The notes under the pieces: model-generated | What the model saw: only the letters and a program-made list of their open reading frames with translations | What the model was told of the DNA's origin: nothing | Database searches by the model: none | Assembly: GCF_964340395.1 (NCBI RefSeq) | Contig: NC_135569.1 | Coordinates: 403,501-467,500, forward strand | Length of the DNA stretch: 64,000 bases | Source: Glandiceps talaboti | Lineage: Eukaryota; Hemichordata; Enteropneusta; Spengelidae | Reading direction: 5' to 3' | Position numbers and translations under genes: made by a program | Shown here: positions 20,946-47,549 of the stretch, piece by piece | Numbering within the stretch: position 1 is the first letter of the stretch | Layout: each line of letters opens with the position of its first letter

Positions 20946-23785
20946 TCTCTCCCTGTGAAGCCTATATCTATTTGTAAAGAAATCTCTTCTGGATTCTGAA
21001 GTTCATCGTTACACTTACTTTAATGAGGTATTTAATTGTGTATAGTCTGTAAAAAATTCGGGACTCGATTCTGACATCTGTCACTCGCTTTAGGCAGTAT
21101 TGCGTCCCGTAAGTTGTGTACTGCATACGGCATAATTGTACATCTCCAGCGTGTTGGAGGGGCGGGGTACCCTAAAATAGCACATCTAAAATTTGTGTTT
21201 TGCGTGGGGGTTGTGGAAATTCTTGAGTTCATTGGGTGGGTGGGTGGGTGGGTGGGGGTTAAATGTTTGAAAGCAATTCGATGCTGCATTTCTCGCTAAT
21301 GCAAGACTGGTACTTTCCTACTTCCATAGCCTAGGAACATCAAGTGATTGCGACCTCTATTGACAAACAATCGTATGTCATGACCTACATCGTATTTCCT
21401 GACATGAGATCCTAATTTACATACATTCCTTTCTACTTGTCATTATGAACTCGTTATTTTTATTTTTAAACGAACGTCAATGTGACTAAATTTGATGTTC
21501 TGAAGTTCAGAGTCGTCACAAAGGCATTATTACTCATTCAGTAAACTAGCCAGCTGGGCGTTCACGTCAAGAATACCTGTACCCTGAAAGTCGTGTAAAC
21601 AGGTGAGTGAAATGTTGTCAGTAGACTATAGTAGTCGTGTCGCCAAGGTCACAACGTAAGGTATGCTGTACGTAAAGGTGAAAGGTGACAATTTATATTC
21701 GGCTTTTACGTTATGCATATTGAACAAAGGGGAAGACAAATTTAATAGACATAACTGGGTGTAACATAGATTTGTGACGGATAGAGGCTTTGGGGAGCGC
21801 GCATCATAATTTTTTTAAGCATTCTATATAACAAGATGCTATATGTGGCCTTTCGCGTGTTACTCTGCTTACATCATATTCGAATGTTCTGAATTGCACC
21901 AAAAGTGTGAAATCTATAACTTGAGCGAAGGAGAAATACCATGTTGGCCTATGTATAGATATGACATCGGCAATATCCAGAGTCATCTTTGTAAAGTGCT
22001 TCAAGTATAATGGCAATGGGCGGTAACACAAATATACTCAGAGTCACTTATTTTATATCGATTGGCTACAATTTGTCATCAATAAATCACGTTTGAGGTC
22101 ACCGGTCACCGTAGCACGAGATCGTTCGTCATATTTGTACTTATATTATCCAAACAAAACGACAAAGGAATGGCCATATCGTTTACAGCGGGTATTAAAG
22201 CGCTACGGATAAGTTGTGAGCCTGTGTTGTTGTGAGTCTTCAGTGATTGGCTTAGATCATGTCACGTGATATGAACTACTGATCCATAGTGACCAATTTG
22301 CATACGCAAGGCAGTATTTGGGGCACTATTACAGTAACAGGATACTAGCCCTACAGGTGAATTTCTTTCACTGTGGAAAGAATACTGTGTGGCGATGACC
22401 ATAAACTCTCTGACTTGTTGTAGGTATCAACTTGTAAACTTTACACTACAATTTTACATGGAGGCCTATGAAACAGTGAAACATAAAACGTTAGTTGGCT
22501 TACAGACGGGGCAATAAAATTACCATGACTCAGTCCACAAGTTACTGTGACAGGAACTATAAACTATATTTGGTACAATGATAGTTGTGGTACACGTAGG
22601 TATGGACCATGTTATAAATTTTTACACGGAGACCTATAAAACATGTTATAACACGTTGGTCCATGGATGTTGCTAGCAATAATGCAAATATCATGAACAT
22701 CTGACATATATCAAGAGTAGATGAAAGAATGATGATCCGGTTCTTGTATTTTTCAATTGAGAAGAATAAATAAAACCAACGGTTGTTTTTCATTTGTTGG
22801 TTATATCGTTCAATGTCATCACTTAAAACAATAAATATACAACCAAAATTCAAACCAGAGAGATTATAGAGTTTCAAATAAGCGGCACAATGGTTTTTTT
22901 TTTTACATCTTACACAACTTTTCTGTTAAGAAGTACATAAACAAAATAAGGCTCTGATAACGCACAACCACATGAAATGTTACATTTTATTTAACTGTGA
23001 ACACAAACAGTTTTGTGTGTTTGAATCCTCCCTTGTTTTATCCAACAGTGGGATCAAATTAAATGTATCATTATACATGCTTTACAACGATCAACAATAT
23101 GTTTAAAAGCTGATGTGGTGAATACGGCTCTATTTCTTTATATTCCACAATTTCTTTTCATTTATTGTCGTTTTTTAGTTTTGTTTGTTCCGGGTAATTG
23201 TGTATTCATATCAATCAATAGAGGTATAATTTAACATCAACTATGTTTACAATTGGTCATTATGAAATATGTTGAAAAACAAACATATCAATCAATCAAA
23301 CAGAACTGGGTGATCGATATGGCGAGTTTGTAGAGCCTTGATGTAGACTAATGCTTTTTTGCTCTAGTCTCCGAAGATCAAGAGGTTGAACGGTTATCAT
23401 TCTATTTATACTTGATTTATAACTGTTGATTAGTTCGTCAAAGTTTCCTGACCTGGCAGCTCTTTTGATAAACATTTCACTGCTAAAGAATGCTAGCAAC
23501 CACACTCTGCACTATTCGGCTCATTGTGGTTTTTTCAGCTCAATGTTCATTGCACAGCCATTGCCTAATTGATATGTAAATTGTTATAGTCAGAACATGA
23601 TTATGTGAGTGATGGACGATACAAATTGACTGCAGTTGCCGGAAAAATTGTCCCCTTGTTATATATTTACTCCTTTATTTCTTTGACACATGACCACAGA
23701 ACACCTCAGTATGCAAGCTGCATTGAATTGAAATAAAAAAGTTCTTCATCTAGATTTTATTACAAACCTAAATATCATGCTGTGT

Positions 23786-23873
23786 GTGTATGTATGTATG
23801 TATGTATGTATGTATGTATGTATGTATGTATGTATGTATGTATGTATGTATGTATGTATGTATGTATGTATGT
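23786..23873. repeat. (GTAT)n microsatellite
   Basis: About 21 gtat units, 215 bp upstream of the gene 2 start codon. Confidence 0.95.
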
Positions 23874-24086
23874 GTGTTCTGTCCTCCTGTGTGCTGATGT
23901 CATAGGTTTCTGTAAGAGTATTTATGTCAATTTAATAGTGTGATAACCAGAGACTTCCAGCACCAACAAATTTAGTTCCAATGCCCACAAATAGTGTTCT
24001 GGTTCTGGTTATTTATATTCAACAACTACAATACTTGTGTCTAGTATTAGGTTTTGTACTCTCTTACTAGGTAATTTAAAGTAAAT

Positions 24087-27000
24087 ATGGGCGGTGTGTC
24101 CAGTCAGATTAAAGATGAAGTTGATGCTAAGTCGAACGTCACGGTGGAGCAGCTAGCGGAGAATGATTGGGTCAAAATCTATTCAACACCTGAAGAAACT
24201 CTCAAGTTCAATACTAAAAACAGCTATGCTGTGTGTGCTGGTATGTTCATTGTCATTGTCAATATTGGGAATGATGCATTGTGGGACAAGCTTACTTAGA
24301 TACTGTTAAAATTCATAATTATATTATTTCAAATACGTTCATCTTGTTATAAGATTACAATTTATGCACTCCTGGGTTTTGGAAGCTATGTGATTTATCA
24401 CGGTTCTACAACACGTTGAAAATTACTGTTCACTCTCTGTTTGATGTATTGTAACAATCATTCTACACTTTAAATGGCAAGATTGCCATTTCTTGCTACA
24501 TTTATTCTGAATGAAATAGAACTCAATAAAAGGTAAATTACGATTTATGATTTATGATTATGTCTTGCAAGGTATTGGAAAGCAAATCCACTGTCAATCA
24601 AGCAGTCTGGGCGTGGCTGCTGACAATGATGCCTCTCTTTTATATGACACATTGACTGGGTACCTTGGTTTCCCAATGGTATGTAAATAGAACTCATCCT
24701 CATCATGACGTTGATTTCTGAATATTATGTGTACGGTAGACTAAATTTTATGTCGGGAATTGGCGTGAGGAAATTACTACAAAGAACAATTTTCGAATGA
24801 GAAATTAATGACTTAACTGTTGGTAGTCAACCTTGCGAGCTTGACTGGTGCAATGACATATTTGATTTATTACTGACGGGGTCACGTGATTCCACGTCGA
24901 CTGTATCTTTGGTAAGAGGTTGGCAACCATTCGTTTGCCAGATACAGCGATCATGCATCCTTGAGCAACTTGCATTGTTATTTTAAAATATGTACTTGCC
25001 TTTTTCACTTCTCAATCTTGATTTATCCTTCTTTGTATTAATAGATCTTAACTAAAATAATACTAACCCGCGCTTTTTACTTTCACTACCTATTTGCAAT
25101 CAACCATAAGTTTGAGGAAAAGTTATAGTTTCATTTTCGTAATACATATGTGTGACAAAATAATGACTGTAAACGTAGAAAATTTAAATGTACAGCTTTA
25201 TTACCTGCTGCAGTTACTTTTCTTTGTGTACTTCCAGAATCACGTGACATTGTTCAGAAGTGACGGAGACCCGGCAACCCGTAACAGCATCAAATCAACA
25301 TTAGCATCGTCTGCGAAAGATGTCCCACAAGATGGCGTCCTTCTGTTGCATTTTTCCGGACACTGTCAGAAAGGTTGGGGAGATGAAGCAGTTCTGATAC
25401 CCGCTGATTACAATGATACTTTAGATTCTGTCATCACAACAGACGATATTAACGAAGCCGTACAAGGCACCAAAGCAAAATACTTCGTATTAATCTTAGA
25501 CTGTTGTTATGCTGGAAAGTTTGCCGAAGGTCTTATTTTTGCCGACAGGTTAGGCCCGGGAACATGTATTCTTGCGGCGTGCAATACAAGTGAGGAATCA
25601 CTTTCTGTTGAGAAACTCGGAAATGGCTTTTTCACATACTTTCTGAATAGATATTTCCTTACAAAGTCATCTGCTGGTGAATTTTCTGGCAACCAGTGTA
25701 TTCAATATTGTACACCACTCATCGAAGCAATGACAAGTCTTCTGAGGTGAGTTACGTACTGCTTCAGATAACCAATCATTGATAGGGGTTGTACAGAGAG
25801 ATATAGAGAAAACAAACAGAAATGGGCAGACAGACATATTCATAGTTGAATGTATAAATCAATAATTTAATGGAAATGTCATACGTCAATTATCTTGTTT
25901 CTAGGCCGAAGATAAGATTGCTGTGGTACCAGTATAACATCGTATCATAAAGAAACCATAAACAACTGAGTTTGTTGAGTTCAAAGTCAGGACAACATTG
26001 ATATATTGAAATCGAACAAAAGTATGTGTACACCATTTATGAAACCCGGTGTCTTTTGCATATTCAAGCTTCTTATAAGTAATGAAATATTGATTTTCAA
26101 TGTTGATTTTTGTTATTGCTGAATTCTAACCGTTAATGTTCAGTGATAAATGTCAAAACCGAAAAAAACCCTGTCATAGATAATTTTAAACAAGATAAAA
26201 TAATAACGATTCAAGTTGAACATCATCATGAATAAAGATTCAAGTTGGACAACATGTACATCTAATACTTTTTAGAATACTACTGTAATAACAGTCAAAA
26301 TATAAAATAAAGTGTTATAAATTTTTGCTATTGTAGGCCTGGTCGTCTAGAGGTAACTTCAATGACACCAATGAGTCTATTCAAGGATCTAACGACAGAG
26401 ACTATTAGTGCAGTGTGTGGTGACGATGAGATTGACGCGGCGGCAGAAGCGGTGAGTAGAGCGCCCTCTATGATATCCCGTAATTATTGTAAACCCCCCC
26501 CCCCCCTCTATTCTTCCTGCAATTGTACATGATAATCCGGGTGAGTTGAGTGCCCCCTCTATTCTTCCTGCAATTGTACGTGTTATAAAAGTCTTAGAAA
26601 CAAAGATTCAAATTTAGTGAATACTTGGGCAAAGTACTTTTAATAATGCTTTTTTTCATGTACGATGTACAAATTGCCAAATGTTACTCCTATTATTACT
26701 CCTGTGTGATAAACACGTGAAAAATTAGTGTGATGTTTGAGTGCAAAGAATAGCTTAAAATGCCAACAATGGACCAATAAATACCACAGATTCGATAAGC
26801 AATATCATTCCAAGTCCAAAAGAAAATATTAATACTTTCATATTTCACGCCTCTATTTATTTATTCAGTCAAGTGGATATTCATACATACTCAATTTCTT
26901 CACCGACAAAGAAAGTTTGATTGATTTACCGAAATCAGTTTGTGAGTGGCTAGCAACTACAGCAAAGTCAGCATTGGATGTACTCAACGCTGAGGGCGTA

Positions 27001-28376
27001 CTGACGTCTGATGAAGTCTACAGCACTGTATTGGAGTGTATGATGAAATCAATTACTACAATGATGTGCAATTGTGAGGTGTTAGATATTACCATACTTT
27101 CTAAGGTGAGTACACTAAACACATTTTAAAGTACATGGTTCTTCACCGTCATGCGCATGTGCTAATTCGAAGTCTCAGTTGTATAGCTGTTCAAAGGTCA
27201 CAACGTTCAAAGGTCACGTTTAAGGTCAACATTTGTTCAAATGATTGTTTCTCAGTTATCCATGCATTTTCTTAAAGGTCCTGCTCACTTCTACTCTGCC
27301 ATCGTGCTTTTGTCAGTGCCTTAGGGAGATCAGGCAGAATGTGATTTTGGTGTGACAATAGAAGTTTTTCCATTCGCTAAACTTCTTTGATTCTCAAAAA
27401 ATAATTTCCTTTAAATACTCAATGGCCATATTGTTTAGTGTTTTAAATAGAGAAACAAGTGCCTGCGAGTACCTGAGTACTGACTGTAGTTCACACATTA
27501 CAATATACTGTGACTATAGTACTAAACTGTACAACAATTATATCTTCTTTATGCATTTATATTTTTTTTTTAATTTTTGAAGGGTGATATGTTTGTGGTG
27601 GCTTATCTTCGTATGTGTGAGATATTTGAACAACTGCAAATTGGCGGGAAAGTACTGGTACCTAGGTTACAACACATGGAATCATGTCTGCAATACTACG
27701 TTAGAAAGGTAAATACCCAGGGAGTTTTGACAACTTTAGGTGAAAGCAGTGCTTTCTGTGCCTTGCAAGCATATCGTGTGACGTAATCAATAAACCAGAT
27801 TTAGATTATCAAAACTCAGTACTTTCATCCGACGTCATCTAGCTTTTCACGCCTCCCTCTCACTTGACAATGTCCTACCTCTCTCACGCACCCCTGTAGG
27901 GACTAGACTATGTCCTACCTCTCTCACGCACCCCTGTAGGGACTAGACTATGTCCTACCTCTCCCACGCACCCCTGTAGGGACTAGACTATGTCCTACCT
28001 CTCCCACGCACCCCTGTAGGGACTAGACTATGTCCTACCTCTCTCATGCACCCCTGTAGGGACTAGACTATGTCCTACCTCTCTCACGCACCCCTGCAGC
28101 AACAAAAGATAGCATGATGTACTGTGTTAACATATTATTATCCTACAGGTGTGTGAAACAAAAGATTTAGACTTCCAAGAAGATGTTTTCAAACACATCA
28201 TTAGTCTACAAATGAGGATTCTTTATGAAAAGAATAAGAGAACGAGAAAGAAAACAGTCTATGTACAACAAGATGAAGTGGATGCTGTATCAATTACACA
28301 TTATCAAACTTTGGTTGCTCTTCAAAATATATCGAAAACGGCAAGAATATCATCTTTACCTGAAATAGATTGCTAA
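24087..28376 (+). CDS. Gene 2: metacaspase/caspase-like protease (peptidase C14 fold), predicted N-myristoylated
   Basis: Exons: 24087-24240, 24572-24678, 25238-25746, 26337-26451, 26869-27105, 27583-27708 and 28149-28376 (stop TAA). The total is 1,476 bp (491 residues) with matching phases. The protein begins MGGVSSQ, fitting the N-myristoylation consensus (Gly2, Ser6), so it may attach to membranes. The C14 core follows: YAVCAGIGKQIHC, then GVAADNDASLLYDTLTGYLG. The catalytic His129 lies in LLLHFSGH and Cys177 in LILDCCYAG. The DxC and SGH context resembles metacaspases and bacterial-type caspase-like proteins more than classical metazoan caspases (QACRG). Residues 260-491 form a mainly helical C-terminal region I do not recognise. 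The start is the first ATG after an upstream AT-rich stretch. An ATTAAA near 28,726 could be the polyadenylation signal. Confidence 0.85.
25238..25746 (+). CDS. Gene 2 catalytic exon
   Basis: A single 509-bp exon carries both catalytic residues: HFSGH at residues 125-129 and DCCYAG at 175-180. The acidic DEAVLIPADY lies between them, and ILAACNTSEES, a substrate-pocket-like strand, follows. The acceptor is gtacttccag/aatcac and the donor is ctgag/gtgagt. The residue after the catalytic His is Cys, whereas metacaspases usually have Gly. The frame upstream of 25238 stays open but is intronic. Confidence 0.85.
27870..28097. repeat. 40-bp minisatellite, about 5.7 copies, in the last intron of gene 2
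   Basis: The unit starts tgtcctacctctctcacgca and continues cccctgtagggactagacta. Copies begin at 27,870 and every 40 bp to 28,070, almost identical except t/c changes. Each unit contains a pyrimidine-rich tract followed by ctgtag/g, resembling a splice acceptor. The array ends about 50 bp before the true acceptor at 28,149. Confidence 0.9.
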
Positions 28377-28395
28377 CACCAAGTATGTGAACTTG

Positions 28396-28418
28396 CATAC
28401 ATACATACACACACATAC

Positions 28419-28457
<39 letters not shown>

Positions 28458-28551
28458 CATACATACATACATACATACATACATACATACATACATACAT
28501 ACATACATACATACATACATACATACATACATACATACATACATACATACA

Positions 28552-28585
<34 letters not shown>

Positions 28586-28596
28586 CATACATACAT
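28396..28596. repeat. (ATAC)n microsatellite, about 50 units
   Basis: Lies 20 bp after the gene 2 stop codon, so probably in the 3' UTR. Interrupted once by atat. Confidence 0.95.
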
Positions 28597-28861
28597 TTAC
28601 AATTTTGAGGTCATGAATGTTTTTTATTTCATATTCCAACTTGAAGTAATTACTGTACATATATGACCGTTATATATCAAGTGAATGTTTAACATACTAA
28701 ATAATGAACTGGCCACTTGAGATAATTAAATATAAAGGAAAGCTTGGGTTGTGAATAGAAACTATTACAATTTACACCAGTACCTGTAGGCCTTAAGATG
28801 GATTTCATGCTTAAATCAATGTTTACGAAAAATCAATAGTCCCGGTTACCTATACTATTAA

Positions 28862-29852
28862 GGCCAAAAAAAAATAAAAATCTGGTTCTGGTCAGGGTAA
28901 ACTTTCTAAAGTGGTGCGACGACGCGCGTTTTTTTTTTTTTCCTAATTTTTTTTTTTTTTTGGCAAATTAGTAAATACACATTTTTGACACTTTACATGC
29001 TCTCGGAAGATGTCATACAACTCTGGAAGTTGGCACTGTTGTATGGCAAGTTTTGTACGATGCGGATCAATCATCCATCAGGGCATCACTAGTCACATTT
29101 ACAAATTTATCTTATCGCCCAGTGATTTGCAGTTATAATCCCATCCAAGATAATGAGTCTTGCCTTGCAACCACTGTATAATGTCACTGTGCAACTTGCA
29201 ACGTTAAATAACGAGAAATAGGTCTGTCCAACGGACGTAGAGGAGGCAGTGTTTTCTTTCGAGCACCGTCCATCATCAGTCTGATACGCAGTCTGTATAC
29301 GGTACGATGTTTGACACGTCTTTCCAACTCATCGCAGATGGAAAGACGTGTCGAACATCGTAGCGCATACATCCAGAGCTAACTGCTTACGCTACAGGAA
29401 AATCTTTGTATTCAGAAGGCAGAACGAAACGATCACCAGAACTAAGAACACCTCGAAAGTCAGCTGAATTGATATCAACATTTCGATTGCTCACGACGTA
29501 CTCAAACTTCTGACATTTTCGAAACATGTGAGCGGTTTACCACCTAGCACAGTGAACACACTATTTCCCGTGATTCCCATCAACCACGCTCATCGTACAT
29601 ATTACGTACACATATCGTACGGGGGATTATGGGTATGCAACAGTACTAGAAGAAAAGGGTACCCGTTACCAAATAGAAGTGCGCCATCACACGAGTTAAA
29701 TTTTTTCCGCTAGCCTTGCATACAGTGTTGATCGACGGGGAATTGTAAATAAGGAACGGGAAAGCAAAAATTATCGGAAAAAAAGGATCGACGCGGGGGT
29801 ATTCAGGGCACGCGCGCGCTGACCAGAACCAGACATATTTTTTTTTTTGGCC
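28862..29852. mobile_element. 991-bp terminal-inverted-repeat DNA element
   Basis: The left end is GGCC, an A-rich tract and then tctggttctggtcag. The right end reverse-complements to GGCC, an A-rich tract and then tctggttctggtcag. The imperfect inverted repeats are about 35 bp. The flanks are TTAA (28,858-28,861) and TAAA (29,853-29,856), so a TTAA-type target site with one change is possible. Inside is a second stem-loop at 29,303-29,362 with arms of about 24 bp. No transposase motif is visible, so the element is probably non-autonomous. The superfamily is undetermined; a Kolobok- or piggyBac-like TTAA preference is only a hint. Confidence 0.7.
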
Positions 29853-30253
29853 TAAACTGTAATTTACTCAAATGTCTACGGATAAACGAAGAAATCAACG
29901 AGAATGTCGTGTGAGGGCGTTGTTCACATTTGCAATGCTATCCAAACTAGTAACAACAACTTTCAAGTTCGAAGTGTTATATTGTAATGTACCTTATGCT
30001 GAATACCACTATGAGAAATTGAGGCAGTATTCGAGAATTTTAAAATTTGATTCCCTGGTGGTTCAAACTGTTCTTATTGTTGAAATCTGACTCCAGGTCC
30101 ATACATAAAAAATGAAAATACAAAAGCTGTCATAAGACACTGGTACAAACGAATGAGAGCAGAGAAAAAGTCACAATAAAATATCTCTCCATTGTCTGCA
30201 TTCAAGAGAGTTTTGGTATTTGCTAGAGTAAATACAGTTAAAATAGACATGTC

Positions 30254-30306
30254 CATGGATGGATGGATGGATGGATGGATGGATGGATGGATGGATGGAT
30301 GGATGG
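30254..30306. repeat. (GGAT)n microsatellite
   Basis: About 13 tandem ggat units downstream of gene 3. Confidence 0.9.
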
Positions 30307-30908
30307 GTGAATACAACGAAACTGAGGTAACCATGGATACGACGAAACTTTAGTAACCATGCTGTAAGTGATCAAACTAGTCTTTGGACCCTAAATATTT
30401 CATTAATATCAAACATATCAAAAATATGAAAATGAATGACCTACATCTTTGCACCAACATTATACATTTGTAGATACCGTACAATAAAGTACACATTAAA
30501 TATCAGCAAGAGTAGTGTATAATATTTTACCAACTTCTCCCTTTAATTTGTCCTCTCACACATAAGCCTCTTCCAAATCAACATTTTTGTAATTTTAAAA
30601 TCGTTTTGTTGTCATTGATGAGTTTTTGAATACCTATTTTTTTTTAAATCATAACTATTTTTTTGTACAAGGAGATATAAATTGTATAAAAATTTTCGTC
30701 AGACTTTAATTTTTTGAAAGACATGCAGAATATTTGCAAGGAAACTAAGAAAAATATATACACTTGTTATGACCTAACCAAAGATATTAATTTCTCTGAA
30801 TATGTAAACTATAATAAAAAGTATTGACATGCTGACTGACTACCCAAGTTGGTTTAAACATTGGACCGGACCTTTCAAACTTGTTCATCAACATAAACTC
30901 CATCCTCT

Positions 30909-44069
<13,161 letters not shown>

Positions 44070-47000
44070 TTCGTGAGCATTAACTCGGAAGTCCTCGTCA
44101 GATCTGAGAATAATAACAAAGATATTAAAAGTTGCATTATGGGTAAGGAATGGGTATTTATTTAGGATTTTCCAATAGTAAACGACTGTTTTACAACCAA
44201 TGCTTTACTTATGTTGCGATTGGTAGTAAAAAATAAAAATTAAGGCTATGAAGAATTGAAAACATGTTTACAAAAAACTAATGGTTCTGGAAACAAGTTA
44301 ATAAATAACTCCAAATTGTTCTGGATATATTACTATGTATATGTGTATGTAGTTTGTGTTTTCAGACACCACATGTTATGCACACTGAGTAAAGCTTATA
44401 AATTCTAAATAAATAAATACCTATTTCTCATCCAAATAACTACTTTAATATATTACGAGAGTGAAAAGTACAAACAGACACTTGTTAGATTCCAATTAAT
44501 TCTCAATACAATAGAAATTATCATTATTGGTTGTTGACTTTTCTTTACACAGTTACTGTGTACACGACTGCCATAAAATGCAGCTTTTCTCGGTATTTCA
44601 TTTCAATGTGTGAATATATCAATATTTGTTATATATGACCCTGAGGTATGAAATGTAAAAGCCGATTATATCCATGTGTACTTGATACATTAATTACATA
44701 GGTAGCAGAGGGCTGTGAAATTAATCGGAAGGATATGAAGCCACTCCGAGTACGTGATCAAATACGCACTCTGAAAATGTTCAATTCATTATTTTTCAAG
44801 TGTTTTGAAGGAAGTCGAGTGTCTTTCTTTTATTCTCTCTATACGCGTTTAGAAAATGTTTGTGACGGCTTTGTTTGGCAAACATGTGACTATAATATGT
44901 GACCTCAAACCCTTGTGGCTACGTGTCGCCAAATGTTTCTGCCATCCCCACCCCATCCCTCACGGAGAAAATTGTCCGAATCGCTAATATGATGACAGGT
45001 CATCAAACAAATGGAAAAACGGAAACAAATAAAAATGGTGTGTAGTTAGATTCACGCTCAGTTAACCACTATTTACAACAAAATTCAGTTAACATGAAAG
45101 TAGACTATCTCACCAGTCCTCGATAGCATCGCTATAATAGCTGTTTTGTACCAATATCTACCGAATACTAGAATATCCTTGTATACTTGTGTAGTCGATG
45201 ATGGCCCACAGTACAATTATGCAGTAGATATCGGTACATACAAAACAACCCTTTCAGCGATGCGATGCTCCAAGAACTGTGAGAGACTCTAACATGAAAG
45301 AGAACATTGTCTAGCGTGATTACAAAATCGCTATCGTCTGGGTCGAAAAGATAACTTTTTGAGTAAAAGAGTAACATTTTCTTTCAATTAAAGTGTGAGG
45401 ATCGTCTTCAGGTAGCACACACAAAGAAAATGTACCAAAGTTGGCGAGATTCTTGTCGCACCAGAAATGTAGAAGAAACAAAACTTTTATTTCAGAGCAA
45501 GACAGATTAATTTTTCAAAGACTTTTCACCGAGTGAAATACATGTAAGCCAAATTCCGAACTTGGAATGTGTATAAGAGCTTGCATATTAATTGATCGCG
45601 ACGAATTCATCCACAAACAGTAAGTACGTCATCCAGACATGCGTACTAGACGACCAATGACCTTTAACGAATAGTTTATCCTAAGAGATCAACACATTTC
45701 TTCCAATTGCTGTAAACGATATCTCATCCATTTTTTGACTTATACTACTTGTTACTCAATGTACAATTCAATATAAATTCATGGGAAATGAATATAGGAT
45801 GAAAGATTCGAATTTCGCTATTTCGCTATATTAATACATTTATGTATTGGTGTGTGTTACACTTCTGTGTGAATTTTCTGTTTATATGACCTCACACCAC
45901 AGTGAATACACGTGTTTACCACTACATTCCTTGTATATAGCATACAAAAATAGAAATTTGAAATTTTACTCCAACGTAGAACGTTGATTGACGACAGGAT
46001 TAGTTTAGGGAAGGATACTGACGAGACGCATTATTCTAAAAACAGTCAAATTACTGATGTCATAAAAGGTTCTTTTTCCTGCCCTTGTTGACTCTTGTCA
46101 TGAATCGGTTGACTTTACTAGGTTGCCACTGATGTTATTCAATACGCTGTGAAATAAAACGAGAATGGGGACGAGAAACAACGCAAACTGTGTTAGAACA
46201 AGGATTTTACTACCACTAGGTCAGGCATGTATGTATGCACCAGCTTTCTAAGAATTTAAAATGACTACACTTATAGTTATTTCCTAAAAAGTGTTCGTTC
46301 GAGGAATTTTCGGGTGAAAACTTTTCATGTACGATCCGACAAAAATCAGAAAACCAAGTAAGTCATCGGAAACCTTGCTTTCAGCCAACCAAGGCAGACA
46401 CAAACTAAATTACTGTACTGTACTGATATCTGCCATAAGCTATCGCATGGACTGTCGCTCACAGTAGGATATAGCGTTTCTGATGACTTCCATTATCTTG
46501 CAGTGTACATTTCTTGGAGACTTTCAGTGTTTATACTATATCTTGATGAGGGAATGGTTACATCCGAGTCTGCACATTACTAGCTCCACTATCACCCACT
46601 CGTGTAATCTACCACATACAACAATGGTTTTTACTCAGTGTCGATCCTAGTATGTTGAAGTGCGGTTTCCGCAGTAGTATCTTATTTATCTAAAACGCTA
46701 TAAAACCGTGGACAATTTTACACTTGCAAACCTGATATATTTGTCAATTGGAATATTCACTGGAGATCAGAAGGGACAATTCTCAAATCTTACTTGTCAC
46801 AGATAGATACAAGTTGTTTCTTTATATTTCCCCTTCACTTGTGACAATTTATGTGTATGTGTGATTTTATCTCTAGTATATTTTAACTGAATGTGTTTGG
46901 AACAATTTCATAAGCCCATAAATTGTATTTTGTCTACATTATAAATAAACGTCTGTTTACAGGAGTGGGACTACAAACATATATACTATATTATTAATAT

Positions 47001-47268
47001 TTTCAATCTCTCAATGCGTGGGTCGTCATACACATTAGTTTTAAGTGTAAATATATTGTCCACAGCACTCGTAGTCCCATAAGTATTGAAACGTTAGGGT
47101 CACTTTTGGTAAAAAGTGGAAACTTTTAATACTCAGAAAGGAGATGACTGTCATAATGCAAGCCTGAATGTGTCATTTGTCTAAATATCCCAGGGCTTGG
47201 CCGTTCACGACACCAATATTATCATTTTAACGTATCCGAGAGTAATGACTCAGTGTTGGCCCTTATCC

Positions 47269-47445
47269 CAATCTGATTTTCGATGTAGATGTCGGCTAAT
47301 CGTTCATTGCTCACCTCCTCTGTAGAGGAGGCGATCAGGCTAAAAATTGTAAACATGTACCAAGAAGGTCAATTCAGGTAAAATAACGAAGGTAAAATAG
47401 CAATGAACGATTAGCCGACATCTCCATCGGATTTTAATCAGATTG
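47269..47445. mobile_element. 177-bp MITE-like element with 10-bp target-site duplication
   Basis: Terminal inverted repeats of about 44 bp are nearly perfect: the left begins caatctgattttcgatgtag and the right ends with its complement, with small differences. The flanks 47,259-47,268 and 47,446-47,455 are both gcccttatcc, an exact 10-bp direct duplication. The centre contains a small hairpin, cctcctctgtagaggagg. Non-coding, so it depends on a transposase elsewhere. Confidence 0.85.
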
Positions 47446-47549
47446 GCCCTTATCCATAGTCTATTTCCTAAGCGTCTTTACAACATCATAAAATGTAAAG
47501 ACCGTGTTTATTTTGGCGGTCAAAACTAAAGCTGAGAGGCAAAGTTTCA

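Larger units (their letters stand above)
15794..24086. other. 8-kb interval between genes 1 and 2, no secure gene
   Basis: This interval should contain the 5' exon(s) and promoter of gene 1 (minus) and the promoter of gene 2 (plus), but I could not identify either. Small ORFs seen on the minus strand: 16,087-16,300 (acidic, with SSDDDHDQEK), 16,269-16,418 (49 codons from a clean ATG) and 18,402-18,690 (listed separately). Local duplications: about 72 bp at 17,894-18,027, about 33 bp at 18,962-19,026 and about 90 bp at 20,812-20,945. Confidence 0.4.
28377..30908. other. Convergent intergenic interval between genes 2 and 3
   Basis: Holds the probable 3' UTR of gene 2, the ATAC array, the 991-bp element and the GGAT array. 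No further gene recognised. The 3' ends of gene 2 (plus) and gene 3 (minus) face each other across it. Confidence 0.5.
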
